From: Vandiemenella viatica
Taxonomy: Eukaryota; Arthropoda; Insecta; Orthoptera; Morabidae
Length of the DNA stretch: 64,000 nt
Direction of reading: 5' to 3'
Assembly (NCBI GenBank): GCA_031002005.1
Contig: CM061920.1
Coordinates: 109,730,095 to 109,794,094, forward strand
Below are positions 49,246-61,499 of this stretch, piece by piece (positions within the stretch are counted from its first letter, which is position 1; each line of letters starts with the position of its first letter). The notes beneath the pieces were generated by a model. It was given only the letters and a program-made list of their open reading frames with translations. It made no database searches and was not told the origin of the DNA. Made by a program: the position numbers and the translations under genes.

Positions 49246-50588
49246 GTCAGAGGTTACTTTTTAATATCGTTCACTTAAGGAAAAGAGCCAATCAAGTCAT
49301 TGTGAACATTTTACCAAAAAGCAGTTATCAGACAGTAGGGTCAGCAGACATAGAAGACAAGTATGTGATAAAACCAACCGTTTTTCACACATAACTATTA
49401 TATCTTGAGTACTTTGCACAAACTGTATTTCAGATGATTTATTATTTCTAGACTAAACTGCGTTCTGGTAGGGTGGTTGTAATTAATCATCAGAATGACA
49501 AAGTTTTCACGTATAAGATTTCTACGAACAGAACCAGGATGCGTCACAGTCACGAGAATGTAGACAAACAATCTATTTTTCCCACTCGCTGTAGCACGAA
49601 AGGAAAATTCCTTAAACACTGACATACCTACGGATAAATACTTCGCTACATAATTGTATTACAATTCTGCAACAAGGAGCTTAAAACAGAGCAGCGACAG
49701 TTAGCCAACTTTCATCGAAGCGTTTTAACATATGGTAATCGGGCACCTACTATTCTTTGGTTCTTTTTAACTTTTCATTTCTTAGACTATTTGAACAAAC
49801 TTTTCAGCTTTCGGCACCTTGATTTCCCTCTACATTACCGCATGCTCTGCAAGAAAGAGACGGAGTTTTACAGAGTTCTGGACAAATGTTTATACGTCAG
49901 AACTGATCTAGAAGCTCCTAAGCAGCGGCAATTTCTGAGGCTGCTGTGGTATGTATGACTGCGAGGCGGTCGGCGAACTCGGAGCAGCGGCTGGTGATAT
50001 ACTGCTCGACTGCTGCCTGTTGAGTAACTCGGCCCTCTTTCCACACAGCAGACCACTTTAATTTTGTCCCGCACGCCCCTCCACACAAGCGAGAGAGCAC
50101 ATGTAACTACAACCAATGGAGTCCCATCGATGAAACACCTAGTGCAGACCGGCACGAATAAACATTTACACTGCCTCAGTATACGACTCTTTCGTTGCAA
50201 TCGTGTAAATGAAGCAGAAACACACGCTGTTTGATGATACGCAGCCCTCGTGGAAACAAATATGTCCTATTTAATTCTCCTGTCAATATAAGTTTATGAT
50301 TATTTCGTCAAGTAAGTTTAACGTTACGGAGAAAATCTTCTAACGAACTCTTACGCATCTGAATTCACTTCGCTTGTAAACATTTTCGATAACTGCTCAA
50401 AGCGTCACACTAGAACAACATATAAGGCGTATAGCCTGCTTCGTGACATTTAATCAACGCAGTAACGTCTCGCTAGAACGTACTGGAAAACCAACTACTC
50501 CACGCACTTCGACCACTTTCTGGATAATTACATAAAAATACAATATTCTTAATAGGATAATTTAACTAACTACGTTTTCAGAAACAGC
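49246..50588. other. Intergenic sequence, nothing recognised
   Basis: A moderately GC-rich patch at 49960-50110 has no recognised content. The rest is AT-rich. Confidence 0.45.
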
Positions 50589-50808
50589 TGTTTATCACTT
50601 TACAGCTAGTCGATGTCGAAGTCACTAGAGACGGGAAAGAACAGGGACAAGGAACCTGAAAGAATTCGGCCATGGCCTTTTGAAGAAACCATCCAGGCCT
50701 GGAGTGATTTCAGTAAGGTATGTAAAACCGAAATCTGGATGTCTGAACGCAGCTTTGAAACCGCGTTCTCCGAATGACCTTTTCGAGTTTTACCTCTCAA
50801 CCACCGGA
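50589..50808 (-). mobile_element. Diverged SINE family 1 copy
   Basis: Reverse orientation: tail ctttacagctagtcgatgtc, followed by ttcggccatggccttttgaa, and a decayed tRNA-like end (gcgttctccgaatgacc ... ctctcaaccaccgg). Its 'cccgtctctagtgac' segment on - is intermediate between subtypes A and B. Confidence 0.8.
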
Positions 50809-51549
50809 ATCCTTTCATAAATAGCGGTGCTGCCGGAAATATTATGACTAACGCATTCAATGTACGATCAGCTATTCAGTTAATGATAAGGAACGCATGT
50901 AGAAAATATTTTTCTCTGAAACAGCATGTCGTTTTGGTGCCGTATGCCAAAAAATCTTGTAGAAGCAATTTCTCCTTAATAAAGAAAATTTCTGAGCTGA
51001 AAAAGATTTTCAGCAGAAGATATCTGATATTAATCACCGTTACACGAAAATTCGAAATAATTCACAAAATTTCAAAGATTTTCAACATATACTAAATTCA
51101 TGGGGTGTAAGGGTTTGGGAGAGACTATAAAAGCCTTTTCCAACCAAATTTCAACATCTCCTTCACGTGGTGCACCCTGTTTGCGCGGACGAGGCTCTGG
51201 TGACTGAAAGATTCCCGGTATAAGGAGTCACCCACCTCTTGCCAACGGCCTCCGAAAGGAGGGAGGAAGAGCGGGGAGCGGTCCAGGGCACCCTCTTGCC
51301 CCTGGGGTTGGAAACGGCCCCTAAAGGCGGATGAATCAGAAATGATCAACGGCATGGGGATGCAGAAGGAAACGGGAAACCACTGCATTAAAGACCCAAA
51401 TGGTATCCCAAGGATATGTAATCCTCTCATATTACATACATCATGATGGCTTCTTCCTGGGTAAAATATTCCGGAGGTAAAATAGTCCCCCAATCGGATC
51501 TCCGGGTGGGGACTGCTCAGGGAGGAGTCATCAGAATGGATAGAAACAT

Positions 51550-54030
51550 TCTACGAGTTCTGGAGCGTGGAATGTTAGAAGTCTGAATAGGGCAGGTAGG
51601 TTAGAAAACTTAAAAAGGGAGACGGAACAGCTTAAGTTAGATGTTGTTAAGATTAGTGAGATTAAATGGAAGGACGCACAGGATTTCTGGTCTGGGGAAC
51701 ACAGGAAAATTAGTACACAAGCAGCCAATGGAGTCACCGGTGTAGGATTTGTAATGAATAAGAAAGTAGGGAAACGGGTGAGTTATTATGAACAGATTAG
51801 TGACAGGATTATTCTAATTAGGTTAGAAACTAAGCCCATTCCAACAACATTAGTACAAGTGTATATGCCAACGTCGCACGAAGATGACAAAGAAATAGAG
51901 AAAATATACGCTGACACTGAAGAATTAATCCAATATTTGAAGGGGGAAGAAAATCTAATAATCATGGGTGATTGGAATGCGATAGTGGGAGAAGGAAAAG
52001 AGGGGAATACTGTAGGATCTTTTGGTCTGGGAGAAAGAAATGAGCGAGGAAGCAGGTTGTTAGAATTTTGTGAAAGATATAAGCTAACACATTGTTGCAG
52101 AACCGTGCAAGAAGGATATACACCTGGAAACGTCCTGGGATACAGGCAGATATCAGCTAGATTATACCGAGCGTGGTGGTGTAACGGATAGCGTTCTGGC
52201 CTCGCATTCGGGAGGACGGCGGTTCGAATCCCCATCCGGGCATCCAGATTTGGGTTTTCCATGGTTTCCCCAAATCACTCCAGGCGAATGCCGGGATGCT
52301 TCCTTCAAAAGGCCATGGCCGAATTCCTTCCCATTCCTTGCCCCCATCCTTTCCCGTCTCTAAAGACCACGTTGTTAAAAAGGGACGTTAAACTGTTACA
52401 AAAAGCTAGATTATATCATGGTCAAACAGAGATTCAGGAATCAAGTTCTAGACTGTAAAGTGTACCCAGGGGCAGACATAGACTCTGACCATAATTTGAT
52501 AATAATGAAGTGCAAGCTGAAATTCAAGCGAATAAGGAAGCAGTATAAGCAGAACAGACTGGAAGTGAATAAAATGAAACAATCTAGCACAAGAGAAAAA
52601 TTTGCAGAAATGGTAGACTTAGGTCTAAGAAGTAATTCAGAAAGTAGCTCTACCGAGGACGAATGGAATGGATTAAAGACCGAAATAATGAAAGCTGGTA
52701 AAGAGACTTTAGGCTTTAGGGAAAAAAGCTGCCCGAAAACCTTGGATCACAGAAGAAATTTTGGAGCTGATGGATCAGAGGAGAAGGTACAAAAATGCTC
52801 AGGATGAAGAACGAAGAGAGTAATATAGGCAATTTAGAAATCAAATAAATAGGAAATGCAAAAACCCAAAAGAACAATGGCTAGAAGCAAAGTATGAAGA
52901 AGTAGAAAAGGAAATGGTCGTAGGTAAAGTAGATGTTTCATATAGGAAAATCAGACAGAATTTTGGAGAAATGAAGAAAAGAGGTTTGAACATTAAAGCT
53001 GCCGATAGGAAACCTCTTTTGAGCTCAGACGATAGAGCTAACCGATGGAAGGAATACATTGAGAAGCTTTATGATGTGGACGACTTGAACAACAGTGTAA
53101 TGGAAAAGGAAGGCCATGTCGACATTGATAAGTTAGGGGATCCTGTTTTGAGGACAGAATTTAATAAAGCTCTGAATGACATCAAAGCAAATAAGGCAGT
53201 TGGAATCGATCAGATACCTGCAGAACTTCTTAAATCCCTAGGAGAAGAAGGAATAGAAAGATTATTCAAGCTGATATCAACAAGTTATGAAACAGGAGAA
53301 ATTCCAACTGATTTTAATAAAAATATCATCCTTACACTTCCAGAGAAAGCTCAAGTCGCCAAATGTGAGAATTATCGCACCATTAGTCTGACATCACATG
53401 CTCCAAAATTACTGACCAGAATAATATACAGAAGGATGGAAAGGGTTGTAGAAGAGATAGTAGGTGAATATCAGTTTAGGAAAAATCGCGGTACAAGGGA
53501 AGCAATTCTGGCTTTAAGATTAATACTTTAAGGGCGGATCAAGAAAAACAAAGATACTTTTGTGGCGTTTGTTGATTTAGAAAAAGCTTTTGATAATGTT
53601 AGACGGGACAAGATGTTCAAAATTTTAAAGAAGTCAGGTCTAAGGTATCGAGGTAGAAGAATATTCTATAAACTACGAGTATATAAGAATCAAGTGACTA
53701 TAATAAAAGTAGAGAATCACGAGAGACATGCATCAGTTAAAAAGGGAGTGAGACAAGGTCGTAGTCTATCCCCATTAATATTCAACTTGTATGTAGAAGA
53801 AGCAATAAAGAAAGTAAAAGAAAAATTTCCATGTGGCATAAGTGTTCAGGGAGAAAAAAAATCAGTATACTACGATTTGCTGATGACACTGTCTTGTTAG
53901 CAGAAAGGGCTGAGGATATTGAGAAGTTACTGATGGCATGAACAAAATACTGAAGGAAGATTATGGACTGAATATAAATCAAAGAAAGACAAAAGTGATG
54001 AAATGTAGCAGAAATGATACCAATACTAGT
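51550..54030 (+). pseudogene. LINE endonuclease / reverse transcriptase ORF (broken)
   Basis: The endonuclease motifs are in order: WNVRSLNRAG near 51568, VVKISEIKW near 51645 (catalytic Glu), VQVYMPT near 51860, IIMGDWNAIVG near 51960 (Asp/Asn) and, beyond the SINE, DYIMVK and DIDSDHNLIIM near 52475-52505 (Asp-His). Reverse-transcriptase motifs follow: ANKAVGIDQIPAELLKS (53190-53235), NYRTISLTSHAPKLLT near 53372, FVDLEKAFDNVRR near 53567 (first catalytic Asp), KGVRQGRSLSPLIFNLYVEE near 53740 and FADDTVLLAERAEDIEKLL after a frameshift in the A run near 53855. Stops at 52807 and 53529 and a shift near 53935 break it further. All catalytic motifs are still legible, so the inactivation is fairly recent. 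Confidence 0.9.
52167..52403 (+). mobile_element. SINE family 1 subtype B, full length, inside the LINE ORF
   Basis: It starts cgagcgtggtggtgtaacgg (A box), carries the B box cggttcgaatcccc, the core, and the subtype B tail gttaaaaagggacgttaaac with a short A run. The exact 12-base duplication agctagattata flanks it at 52155-52166 and 52404-52415. It separates the endonuclease 'GDWN' part from its 'SDH' part. Confidence 0.95.
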
Positions 54031-54045
54031 AGATTACGCTCACGC

Positions 54046-56435
54046 AGTTCACTCGTACCGGTTTTTTAGGTAATCCTTCTTGCGTTATTTAAACTCCTGC
54101 TTAATTTTTAAATCATTTTCAACTATGGAAGAAGAAAAATTTATTTAGCTGGTGCATAACTACCCAGTGATTTACAACAGCAGTCATTTAAACTACATAC
54201 AAAACAAATTTAAATAAGAAATTTTTACAAGTGGTGAGTAAATTCAGCATTTATTTGTTCACTTACAATTTTCAATTTTATTTTCTCCTTTAGAGATCAT
54301 TTTTAATAAAGCTGTTTTTTTTAAGAAATAATTTTATATATATATAGGTATTTGTTTTCTTATTATTTTCACTACATCATTCAATAGTGTTGCACTTTCG
54401 ACTGCTACCCTCTTACTCTACAAGGCAGCCTCCGTTCACCTCCAACCGAGACATGGAGGATTCATGTGAAGACAATTTACAATTTTCCCAATAATTTTTC
54501 GAACACTGCTTTTTTGGTTCAACCTATTTCTTATGTCCTGTTATGTATTTTTCTTAAAATATAATATGAAATATAAGAGAATCACCTCAAAAATACTGCC
54601 AGTTTTTTTTTCTGTTCCAATAGGTGTTTGAGCATTGCGGAGTAAATAACGGGTTGGATCATGGTATGAACCTCTTAAAACTCTGCTCGAGTCCGAAAAT
54701 AAAGCAGAAATCATTCATTGGAGAATTATTTTCTCAGTGGAAAAGCCCGATGAGAGTTTCCTTTTTCATATACTCACTTCCCGTGCTTCTGGTAAACTAA
54801 TAATTTTTAAAGCTCGGCATCCCATCTTGAGTCAGAACTCAAAACAGGCCACCGACATGTGTTTCATTACGCTTTTTTGTCACGTTTTGCGCACAAAGCG
54901 ACAATTTCTCTGTCAAGTGCCGCACAAAACTGCGGTCTAATCTACACGGACAGCTTGTCCGACATAATTTCGGTTTTTTTCGTGCTGCCCTGTGCTTCCC
55001 ATACTGCACCATGCAGCTCAATGTGAACCCGGTCTTAACCATTGCTTTAAATAAATCCTCGCACAGTTTCAACAGCGCTAAAATGTTTTTATCACACATA
55101 CTTACGAATAAATGTATAAGCAGTATTTTTTAAAATAGGAAGAAATGGGTTTATGACATACGAATCAGTGTTTTTTAAAAGGGCTTATGTGACCAAATTT
55201 AAACGTTCAGAAAGCTAACAAAAAATCAATCTAGAAGCCTTACTAGAAATGTTTGTTCAGGTTTATATGGTATTTTCATTTGAAATATGTTAGCTTGACA
55301 TGTCCCACTATGCCTTTTAAAAAGAAACTGATAGCTCTACCCACAAGGGAAAAAAAACTCAAGAAAATGCAAATGTGAAAAAATATCGATTACGCTCTTT
55401 CAAAAAACGCCGATTCCTATGTGAGTGACAGAACGTAGCCTGATCCAATAGGGGACGCTGGTCGCCTAGCGCACAGGGCTCGCAGGACTATCCAGCTACA
55501 TTCTTGACGTGGACCACCATGGACGATTATTCTTCATTTGTTAACTAATCATTGGCTTTCTTAATGATTAACATAAAAGCAAAGTAATTAAAAAAAGACA
55601 AAAGTATCATTGATTTATTTAACAACACGTGGACTAATTAAATGAATATTCATACTGTAGAATTTCCTCGTTCTTGTAACAAAAACTAATATTCGGCGTC
55701 AGTCTATGAAAGTGCTAACTATTTGCTGGTATCAGCTCAAGTGTCTCCTCCATCTGCACTCGACTATCAGTGTACACCACTTGCAAAATAGTACCGGGGT
55801 CCTAATTAATCCTAAATTCTGTGTTTTTCTAGAACTGAAAATAAAACGCAGTTAGACCCGCTGAATGATAGACTGTGCCAAAATATATCACAGCTGCAGA
55901 TATAACGTACCGGCTTCTGCAGTACACTGCTCCTCTTTCGCAAGCAGCAAGGCATTAATAAAGGATGAGGAACGAATATTGTTAGGAAGTCAGTATTTGC
56001 TAGTAGAAACAAGAGATAAACGTTTTTGCTCTAGATAAAATCAGGATGAAAGCAGAGACAGTCAGATGGACTACGCGTTGAAAGTGGTTTTTACATTTTT
56101 AATGTTCGTGGTTAGTCTCTAAGGTTTCTCGATAAGAATCACAAATCCAAATATTACAAAGGAACAGCAATAGCAGACAGACGATAGGCAAGCAACAGTA
56201 GTGTGACATCCGGTGAGGCAAACAAACTGGCGGCCGTATCCCTGAAATATCAACAGGTGGGAAGAAATTCACATTGAGTCACACGCAGGCAACGACATGC
56301 ACAGACGCGCGGTAGATATTACGTCCCATTATACTATGGCAGTCCCCGTAATGTATCATCCGATGGCGGCGAATCTAAATATTGACAGGAAAATCACGAG
56401 AGAATTTCGTATTATTGGCGGTAACTGGTGACTAC
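54046..56435. other. Intergenic sequence, nothing recognised
   Basis: AT-rich. No coding domain or identified repeat beyond short low-complexity tracts. Confidence 0.45.
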
Positions 56436-56447
56436 GTGCGATATGTC

Positions 56448-56690
56448 CTTTTTTATTTTATTTTATTTTACTTACGCTTTACGCCTCATCGACGTCGAGG
56501 TTATTAGAGGCGAGATGGTACTGGGGCAAGAAACGGGAAGGAATTCGGCTATGGCCTTTTTGAAGGAAGCATCCCGGCATTCGCCTGGAGTGATTTATGG
56601 AAAACTCAAATCTGGATGCCGCAAGGGGATTCGAACCGGCGTCCTCCCGAATTCGATGCCAGAGCGTTAACCGCTCACCCACCATGCTCG
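56448..56690 (-). mobile_element. SINE family 1 subtype A, full length, with target-site duplication
   Basis: Reverse orientation: T-rich end, tail acgcctcatcgacgtcgagg, core, B-box complement ggggattcgaaccggcg, and 5' end accgctcacccaccatgctcg. The exact 12-base duplication gtgcgatatgtc flanks it at 56436-56447 and 56691-56702. Confidence 0.95.
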
Positions 56691-56994
56691 GTGCGATATG
56701 TCAAATTTGAAGTTTTATCTGTTCTATGCCCGAATTTACTGTGTAATTCAAATAGACGTTCATCTGCCAACGATAACTTACTATTAATTTTTTAATATTA
56801 TTATCAACAGTATTGTTAATTGTTACTGTAAATATATTTATGATAACGATCGTTGTATTTGAATTATGACCAGTTTCTAAGTCATATCATGAGTTCTGTC
56901 ATTAATAATTACGATGGTTGTCGGTGGTCTTTATCGTACGCAGTACACAATGGTTTAAAATGTGTTAATATTCTTCCAAAGTTAGACGCAATAA

Positions 56995-57711
56995 GAGGAC
57001 CACGAAAAATACCGCTATACCATAACAGCTCCTCTTCCGTACTTCACTTTTGACACTACACATGATGGGAGGTAACTTTCTGCTTACAGTCTCAAACCGA
57101 AACCCTTCCATCGGATTGTCACAGGGTACAACATGATTCATCACTCGTTTCCAGCCATCCGCTGTCCATTGGCATAGTTCTTTACACCACCTTAAGCGTC
57201 GCCTAGCATGGGTTACAAAAATGTCTGGCTTTCGAACAACAACCTTTTTACCCCATTCTTTCTACCTCCCGACGCACTGTCATTATACTGGCTGCTCTGC
57301 TGGTATTATTCTTGAACTCTCGAATTATTCCTTTCGCTGGTTTCTTGCCATTTTTTGCAACTGCTCAACGTAATGCTCGACGGTTCCTTCCCGCCATAAA
57401 TGAATTTTGTTTTGTCTCAGTTTAGTAGTGGTTGTTCCTTCGTGTTTCCACTTCACAATCACGTCAGCAATAGTCGACGTGGGCAGCTTTAGAATGATTA
57501 AAATGATACTGATGGAACTGTTACACAAGTCACATCGAATACCTAGTCTACGCTCGTAGTCACTGAGCTCTCCTAACCAAGCTATTCTGCTGTTATCATT
57601 TCTGACTGACTCCCCAACTCCTTTTATACTGGCGGGTTCGCCTGTCGTGACTTCTAGCGTTTAATTCCGCACTGCATAGGGTTCTCCGGATACTTTTGAT
57701 CTGATATCGTA
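56995..57711 (-). mobile_element. Truncated Tc1-like transposon
   Basis: On the - strand the right end reads tacgatatcagatcaaaagt, then atccggagaaccctatg, a terminal-repeat-like start. The N-terminal transposase region follows: GELSDYERRLGIR near 57550, ILKLPTSTIADVIVKWKHEG (57400-57490, helix-turn-helix) and, after decay, WTADGWKRVMN near 57150. I associate this family with orthopteran genomes. The catalytic C-terminal part and the opposite terminal repeat are missing, so it is a dead fragment. Confidence 0.75.
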
Positions 57712-58032
57712 TAGGCTACTGCTCATAGTCATACACAAGTCAAAACAATCACGAACAACGAAATAATTATAATTACTTTTAATACACTTCTCAGTTATTG
57801 TAATTTGTAAATAATAACCAAAACTTAGAAATAATTTGAAGTTGCATACGAAAACGGATTGCCAAAAATACAACCGTAATATTTTAATTAGATTTGTCAT
57901 GTTCCAATCACTTTTCATGTAATACGTCTTAGAAATTCACCATACATTTTAACATAAAAAAATTTTCCCACGTATATTTGAAAATAATTCACTTGTATAG
58001 AAATTTGACATTCGCAGTTTCACGATACTTAC

Positions 58033-58273
58033 CTCTTAGCCTCACACGCTCTCACGGCGTCATAATCTTCACTCCTCAGCGATAAACCAGAGCGCTGACG
58101 ATCACAGCCGTCGTCTGCTGCACGGCTCAGTACAGGCGATCGCCATGAATCAGTTGCAGAGTGTCCGCCTAAATCATCCGGGACCGCCCCTGCTAGACAG
58201 GGCACACAGCCAACACGACAGACACGGCCTGCGCCGCGGGTGGCATAAGCGGGCAGGCGCACTGTTGGCTTAC
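58033..58273 (-). other. Candidate exon on the - strand
   Basis: A CpG-rich 241-base segment is bounded on - by ttgtgttgcag upstream and GCTAAGAG followed by gtaagtatcg downstream, a strong donor. One frame is open throughout (starting KPTVRLPAYATRG). The upstream edge also reads cag followed by gtaagcc, so the two sites could instead be alternative donors of one longer first exon. No protein family is recognised. Confidence 0.3.
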
Positions 58274-58662
58274 CTGCAACACAACGAGGGCCCGCATACT
58301 TTCATTATTCTAGCTACAAATTTAATATTAAACACTAAATGAGGCCACATCAGAAGAATCTGACTGGGACTGTCTCTTCTATAGTACTTACAGTAACGGC
58401 ATTCTACACAGGTAATCCAACATGGTAACTCTCGCTGTAGATACTACCAAACGGAATACGACTTTATTATTAACCCCAAACCACTCTCTTAGAATTTTTA
58501 GCCAAAATGTTCCCCTGTGCCTTTTATTATAGTTAACAACAATTTTGTCTCCTAAAATGACTTAAATGAGATGTCATTCATCGTACTATGATTTAAATTC
58601 TCATTTAAATTATAAACATGGTGTAATGGTCCAAATATTAATATATGTATGAGAATAAATAT

Positions 58663-59505
58663 TGTAAGATTGATTCGTGAACATTCAAGAGAGCTGCTCC
58701 ACTTAGCGCTCAGCCGTAGCGACCTCAGTTGCTGAGTCGCGAATTCCATACACATGCCGAGGAGCAATGCCCTGGCTAGCGTCAGTAACATGATAGTATA
58801 TAAAGGGAGACGCCATCTTGTCTCGCTCTCTGCAGTTCAGTTGACCAACGAGACTGGCACGATGTAGCAAGGTAATAGTTGCGAGTCGGTCTGCTGCCGC
58901 ATGGCAGTTAGACTTAGTCTGTTCTAGTCTTCTTGTAGTGTTAGTATTTCATTCTGTTATATAGCTCGTCTGTCTCTAAGTTCCGGTATCATCATGCATT
59001 CCTAAATTCATAGTTTAACTTATTCCTTGAGTCTCGTGCATCACTATTTGATAATGTTCGCGTTGGGTTTTATTAGTTATTCATAATCTTAACAGTTATC
59101 ATTGGTTCCAAGTCATGCCATAGTTAAATCATTATCACACGTCTGAAGGAGACTTAGTTCCATTACTGTCGATACCATATTGGTAATTCTAGAAGCTACT
59201 GCGCGTGTTATTCCTCCCATCATAACTTAGTTGGAAATGCGGACGCATGTATTATGTTCGGTATCTAAAGAATAAATACTCTCATTCAATCCACTCTTCT
59301 GGTGTTCCCAAATCATTTATCAGTCGTTAGAGTAAGTTACCCAGTTGTTTCAGATATAATGTATATGATGTGAGTAATATGTCCCTAAGGTAAGAAGTAC
59401 ATGTTTTATCTATTGCTAAGAATAAGGTTAACTTCATTGACTACTAATTAACGCAGTTGGCGAATCTGCTTCACTAAACTCGCCTGGTGTCAGCCTGACA
59501 ATTCA
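58663..59505 (+). mobile_element. Probable solo LTR of an LTR retrotransposon
   Basis: Within 843 bases there is a TATA box (tatataaa, 58797-58804), a plausible initiator about 30 bases downstream (gcagttcagttgacc) and AATAAA at 59271-59276 followed by a T/G-rich stretch, in LTR order. The block can be bounded as tgtaag...aattca with atat on both sides (58659-58662 and 59506-59509). The short AT-rich duplication is weak evidence. No primer-binding site or coding region follows, hence solo. Confidence 0.45.
58797..58804 (+). promoter_or_regulatory. TATA box within the probable LTR
   Basis: tatataaa followed by gggagacgccatcttgtctc and a pyrimidine-rich start region. Confidence 0.5.
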
Positions 59506-59509
59506 ATAT

Positions 59510-60959
59510 AATTTTATATCAATATGCCCACTTGATAGTTGCTCAATGTAATAATATCATAAAACGCTCACAAAGTGTAAGACCACTACAACTACGGCCA
59601 ATCCTTTACAATGGCTTCGGCGAATGCAGTCATTACAGGAGTCTTAGTGTAGGAAATTCTGAACGCCCACGTTATCTTCAGAATATTTATTATTTTACAC
59701 AAATATAAATGCAAATTCCAAGTAAAGACTGAGGCTGTCGTGTAGCTGCTCCTCATACACTTTAAAAGCATAAGTAAAGCACTCACAGCAATTATAGAGA
59801 GATAAAACGTCAATGTCTGCTAGAAATTAATAAAGTACGAGTTTCACAGCAATTAATTTTACATAAACTAAGCATGAAGTGCGAACATACCATTGCAGCA
59901 CCAAACCTGGTTATCGTTACTGCAGATACTATGCGGTACTATTTTAGCGGCCATCATGCAAAAGCAGGGAAGGAAAAAAAGTGTGTTCAGATCTCAAGTA
60001 GAAAACAAGAAAAACATAAAAAAGATGTGTAAGTAAAGTTAGTTAAGATTTTGATTGACGAATATATCTCCGCAGCCGACATACAAGAAAATTCAGATAC
60101 TACTCGCCGAGATTTGTCAGAGCCCCTGTACTTAAATCAGTTTGACAAAGCGATGGTATCGGAGGGGCTAAACGTAAAATATACTAGCGATAAATATTTA
60201 TTGACTGGAACAGAAAAAATATGATCAATACTACGGACCTTAAAGGGGCTCACTCTACTTCCGAAAAACAGAAACGTATTTACCGTAGAGCAGCAGCGTG
60301 AAAGCAAATTTATTAAAGAACAACAGGTTGCAGCTCAACAGATAAATAGCAAATACGTCCCGAAACTTATAAAAACATAGGTGTACGAGACAGTTCGTGC
60401 TCGTACGAAGATTCTCTGCTAATCAATGTCAACACAGGATCATAACTGGAGCCACTTGCTTCAGTTTTCAGGAAGACTAAAACTCTGTTACAGGGTTATA
60501 ATTTTTAACTACCGTGATAACCTGTACGGTGGAATCGTCTTGACGATAGGCGCGGTCTGGTACTACTGAACACGAGAGAGCACCACAGCTCACCAAATGT
60601 CCGATAAAGTGATGTTCATATAGAATTCTTCGTAGTTCTTATTTCTTGCAAACTATTCAGATCTGCTCTATATCTCAAAAACAATAAAAGTCTTTTTGTG
60701 TGAGGTTATTTCATATTGCTGTGTATCCGTTGGGCAGTGGGCCAAGAAATTTTCCACATGGTTCATATTCTTATCAGCGGCATTATACGCAGACAATCAT
60801 CAGCACAATCCTCATAATGTTAACTACTGAAGAACCACAGCCACACGAACTGCGCTGAGAGAAGTGTATCGGTTTTGCTTTCAAGAAATGACCATAAATA
60901 AGCAATAAAGACATTCAAAGGTTCCAGAAGTCACAGGAACCCTTCATCTTACTATATAT
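59510..60959. other. Intergenic sequence, nothing recognised
   Basis: AT-rich, with no coding or repeat signal identified. Confidence 0.45.
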
Positions 60960-61165
60960 TTATATGTATATATATCGAAAACGGCTCCAACGATTTGGAT
61001 GAAATTTCATATTTAGAAAAAGTTTTTATTTTTAAGTTTATCTAAATATCCCTGCAAAGAAACGATTTTACAAAATACGAACAATTTTTGTATTTGGTAT
61101 CTCGGAAACGGCTCTAACGCCATCTCGTAGACCATTCAGGTACCAGAAAGACTATTAATGGTTAG
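60960..61165 (-). mobile_element. 3' tail of an RTE-like non-LTR retrotransposon (copy 2)
   Basis: Reverse orientation of the tail seen at 1495-1655: cggctccaacgatttggatg followed by aaatttcatatttag, and further on ttttacaaaatacgaacaat and ggctctaacgccatctcgta. It starts next to a TA-rich microsatellite, which would be the 3' end. Confidence 0.55.
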
Positions 61166-61499
61166 CCACTACTTAATATCCTCTGCTCCATTTCTCATTT
61201 CTCAGGTAAGATAAAAATCAATGGATAAAGCCACTGCCACCAAATCGTATGAACTGGAGCTTCCAGAAATCAAAGACTAATAACCGACTTAGTAATGATT
61301 CTTCAAAAGCAAAAATTCATGGCAATGTAACGGTATAGCAAGTACCACATGAATTTATAAATGAAATTAGCACAAAATAAGAAGCCAACAGTCAGACTAA
61401 TGAGAAATAAGAACTATCAAATTTTTACACTTCTGAATTGAAACATTGAAACTATTCTCTGCAAGTACTTCGGCTGGATCACCTATGAACTGGGAAAAT

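Larger units (their letters stand above)
51112..54045 (+). mobile_element. RTE-like LINE, 3'-deleted and interrupted by a SINE
   Basis: A GC-richer untranslated leader (51112-51530, e.g. ggcctccgaaaggagggagg) is followed by an endonuclease/reverse-transcriptase reading frame split by a SINE (52167-52403), stops and frameshifts. The sequence breaks off after RLR near 54045, so the region after the reverse transcriptase and the 3' tail are missing. The protein type matches the RTE-like 'craniofacial development protein 2-like' family commonly annotated in insects. Confidence 0.88.
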
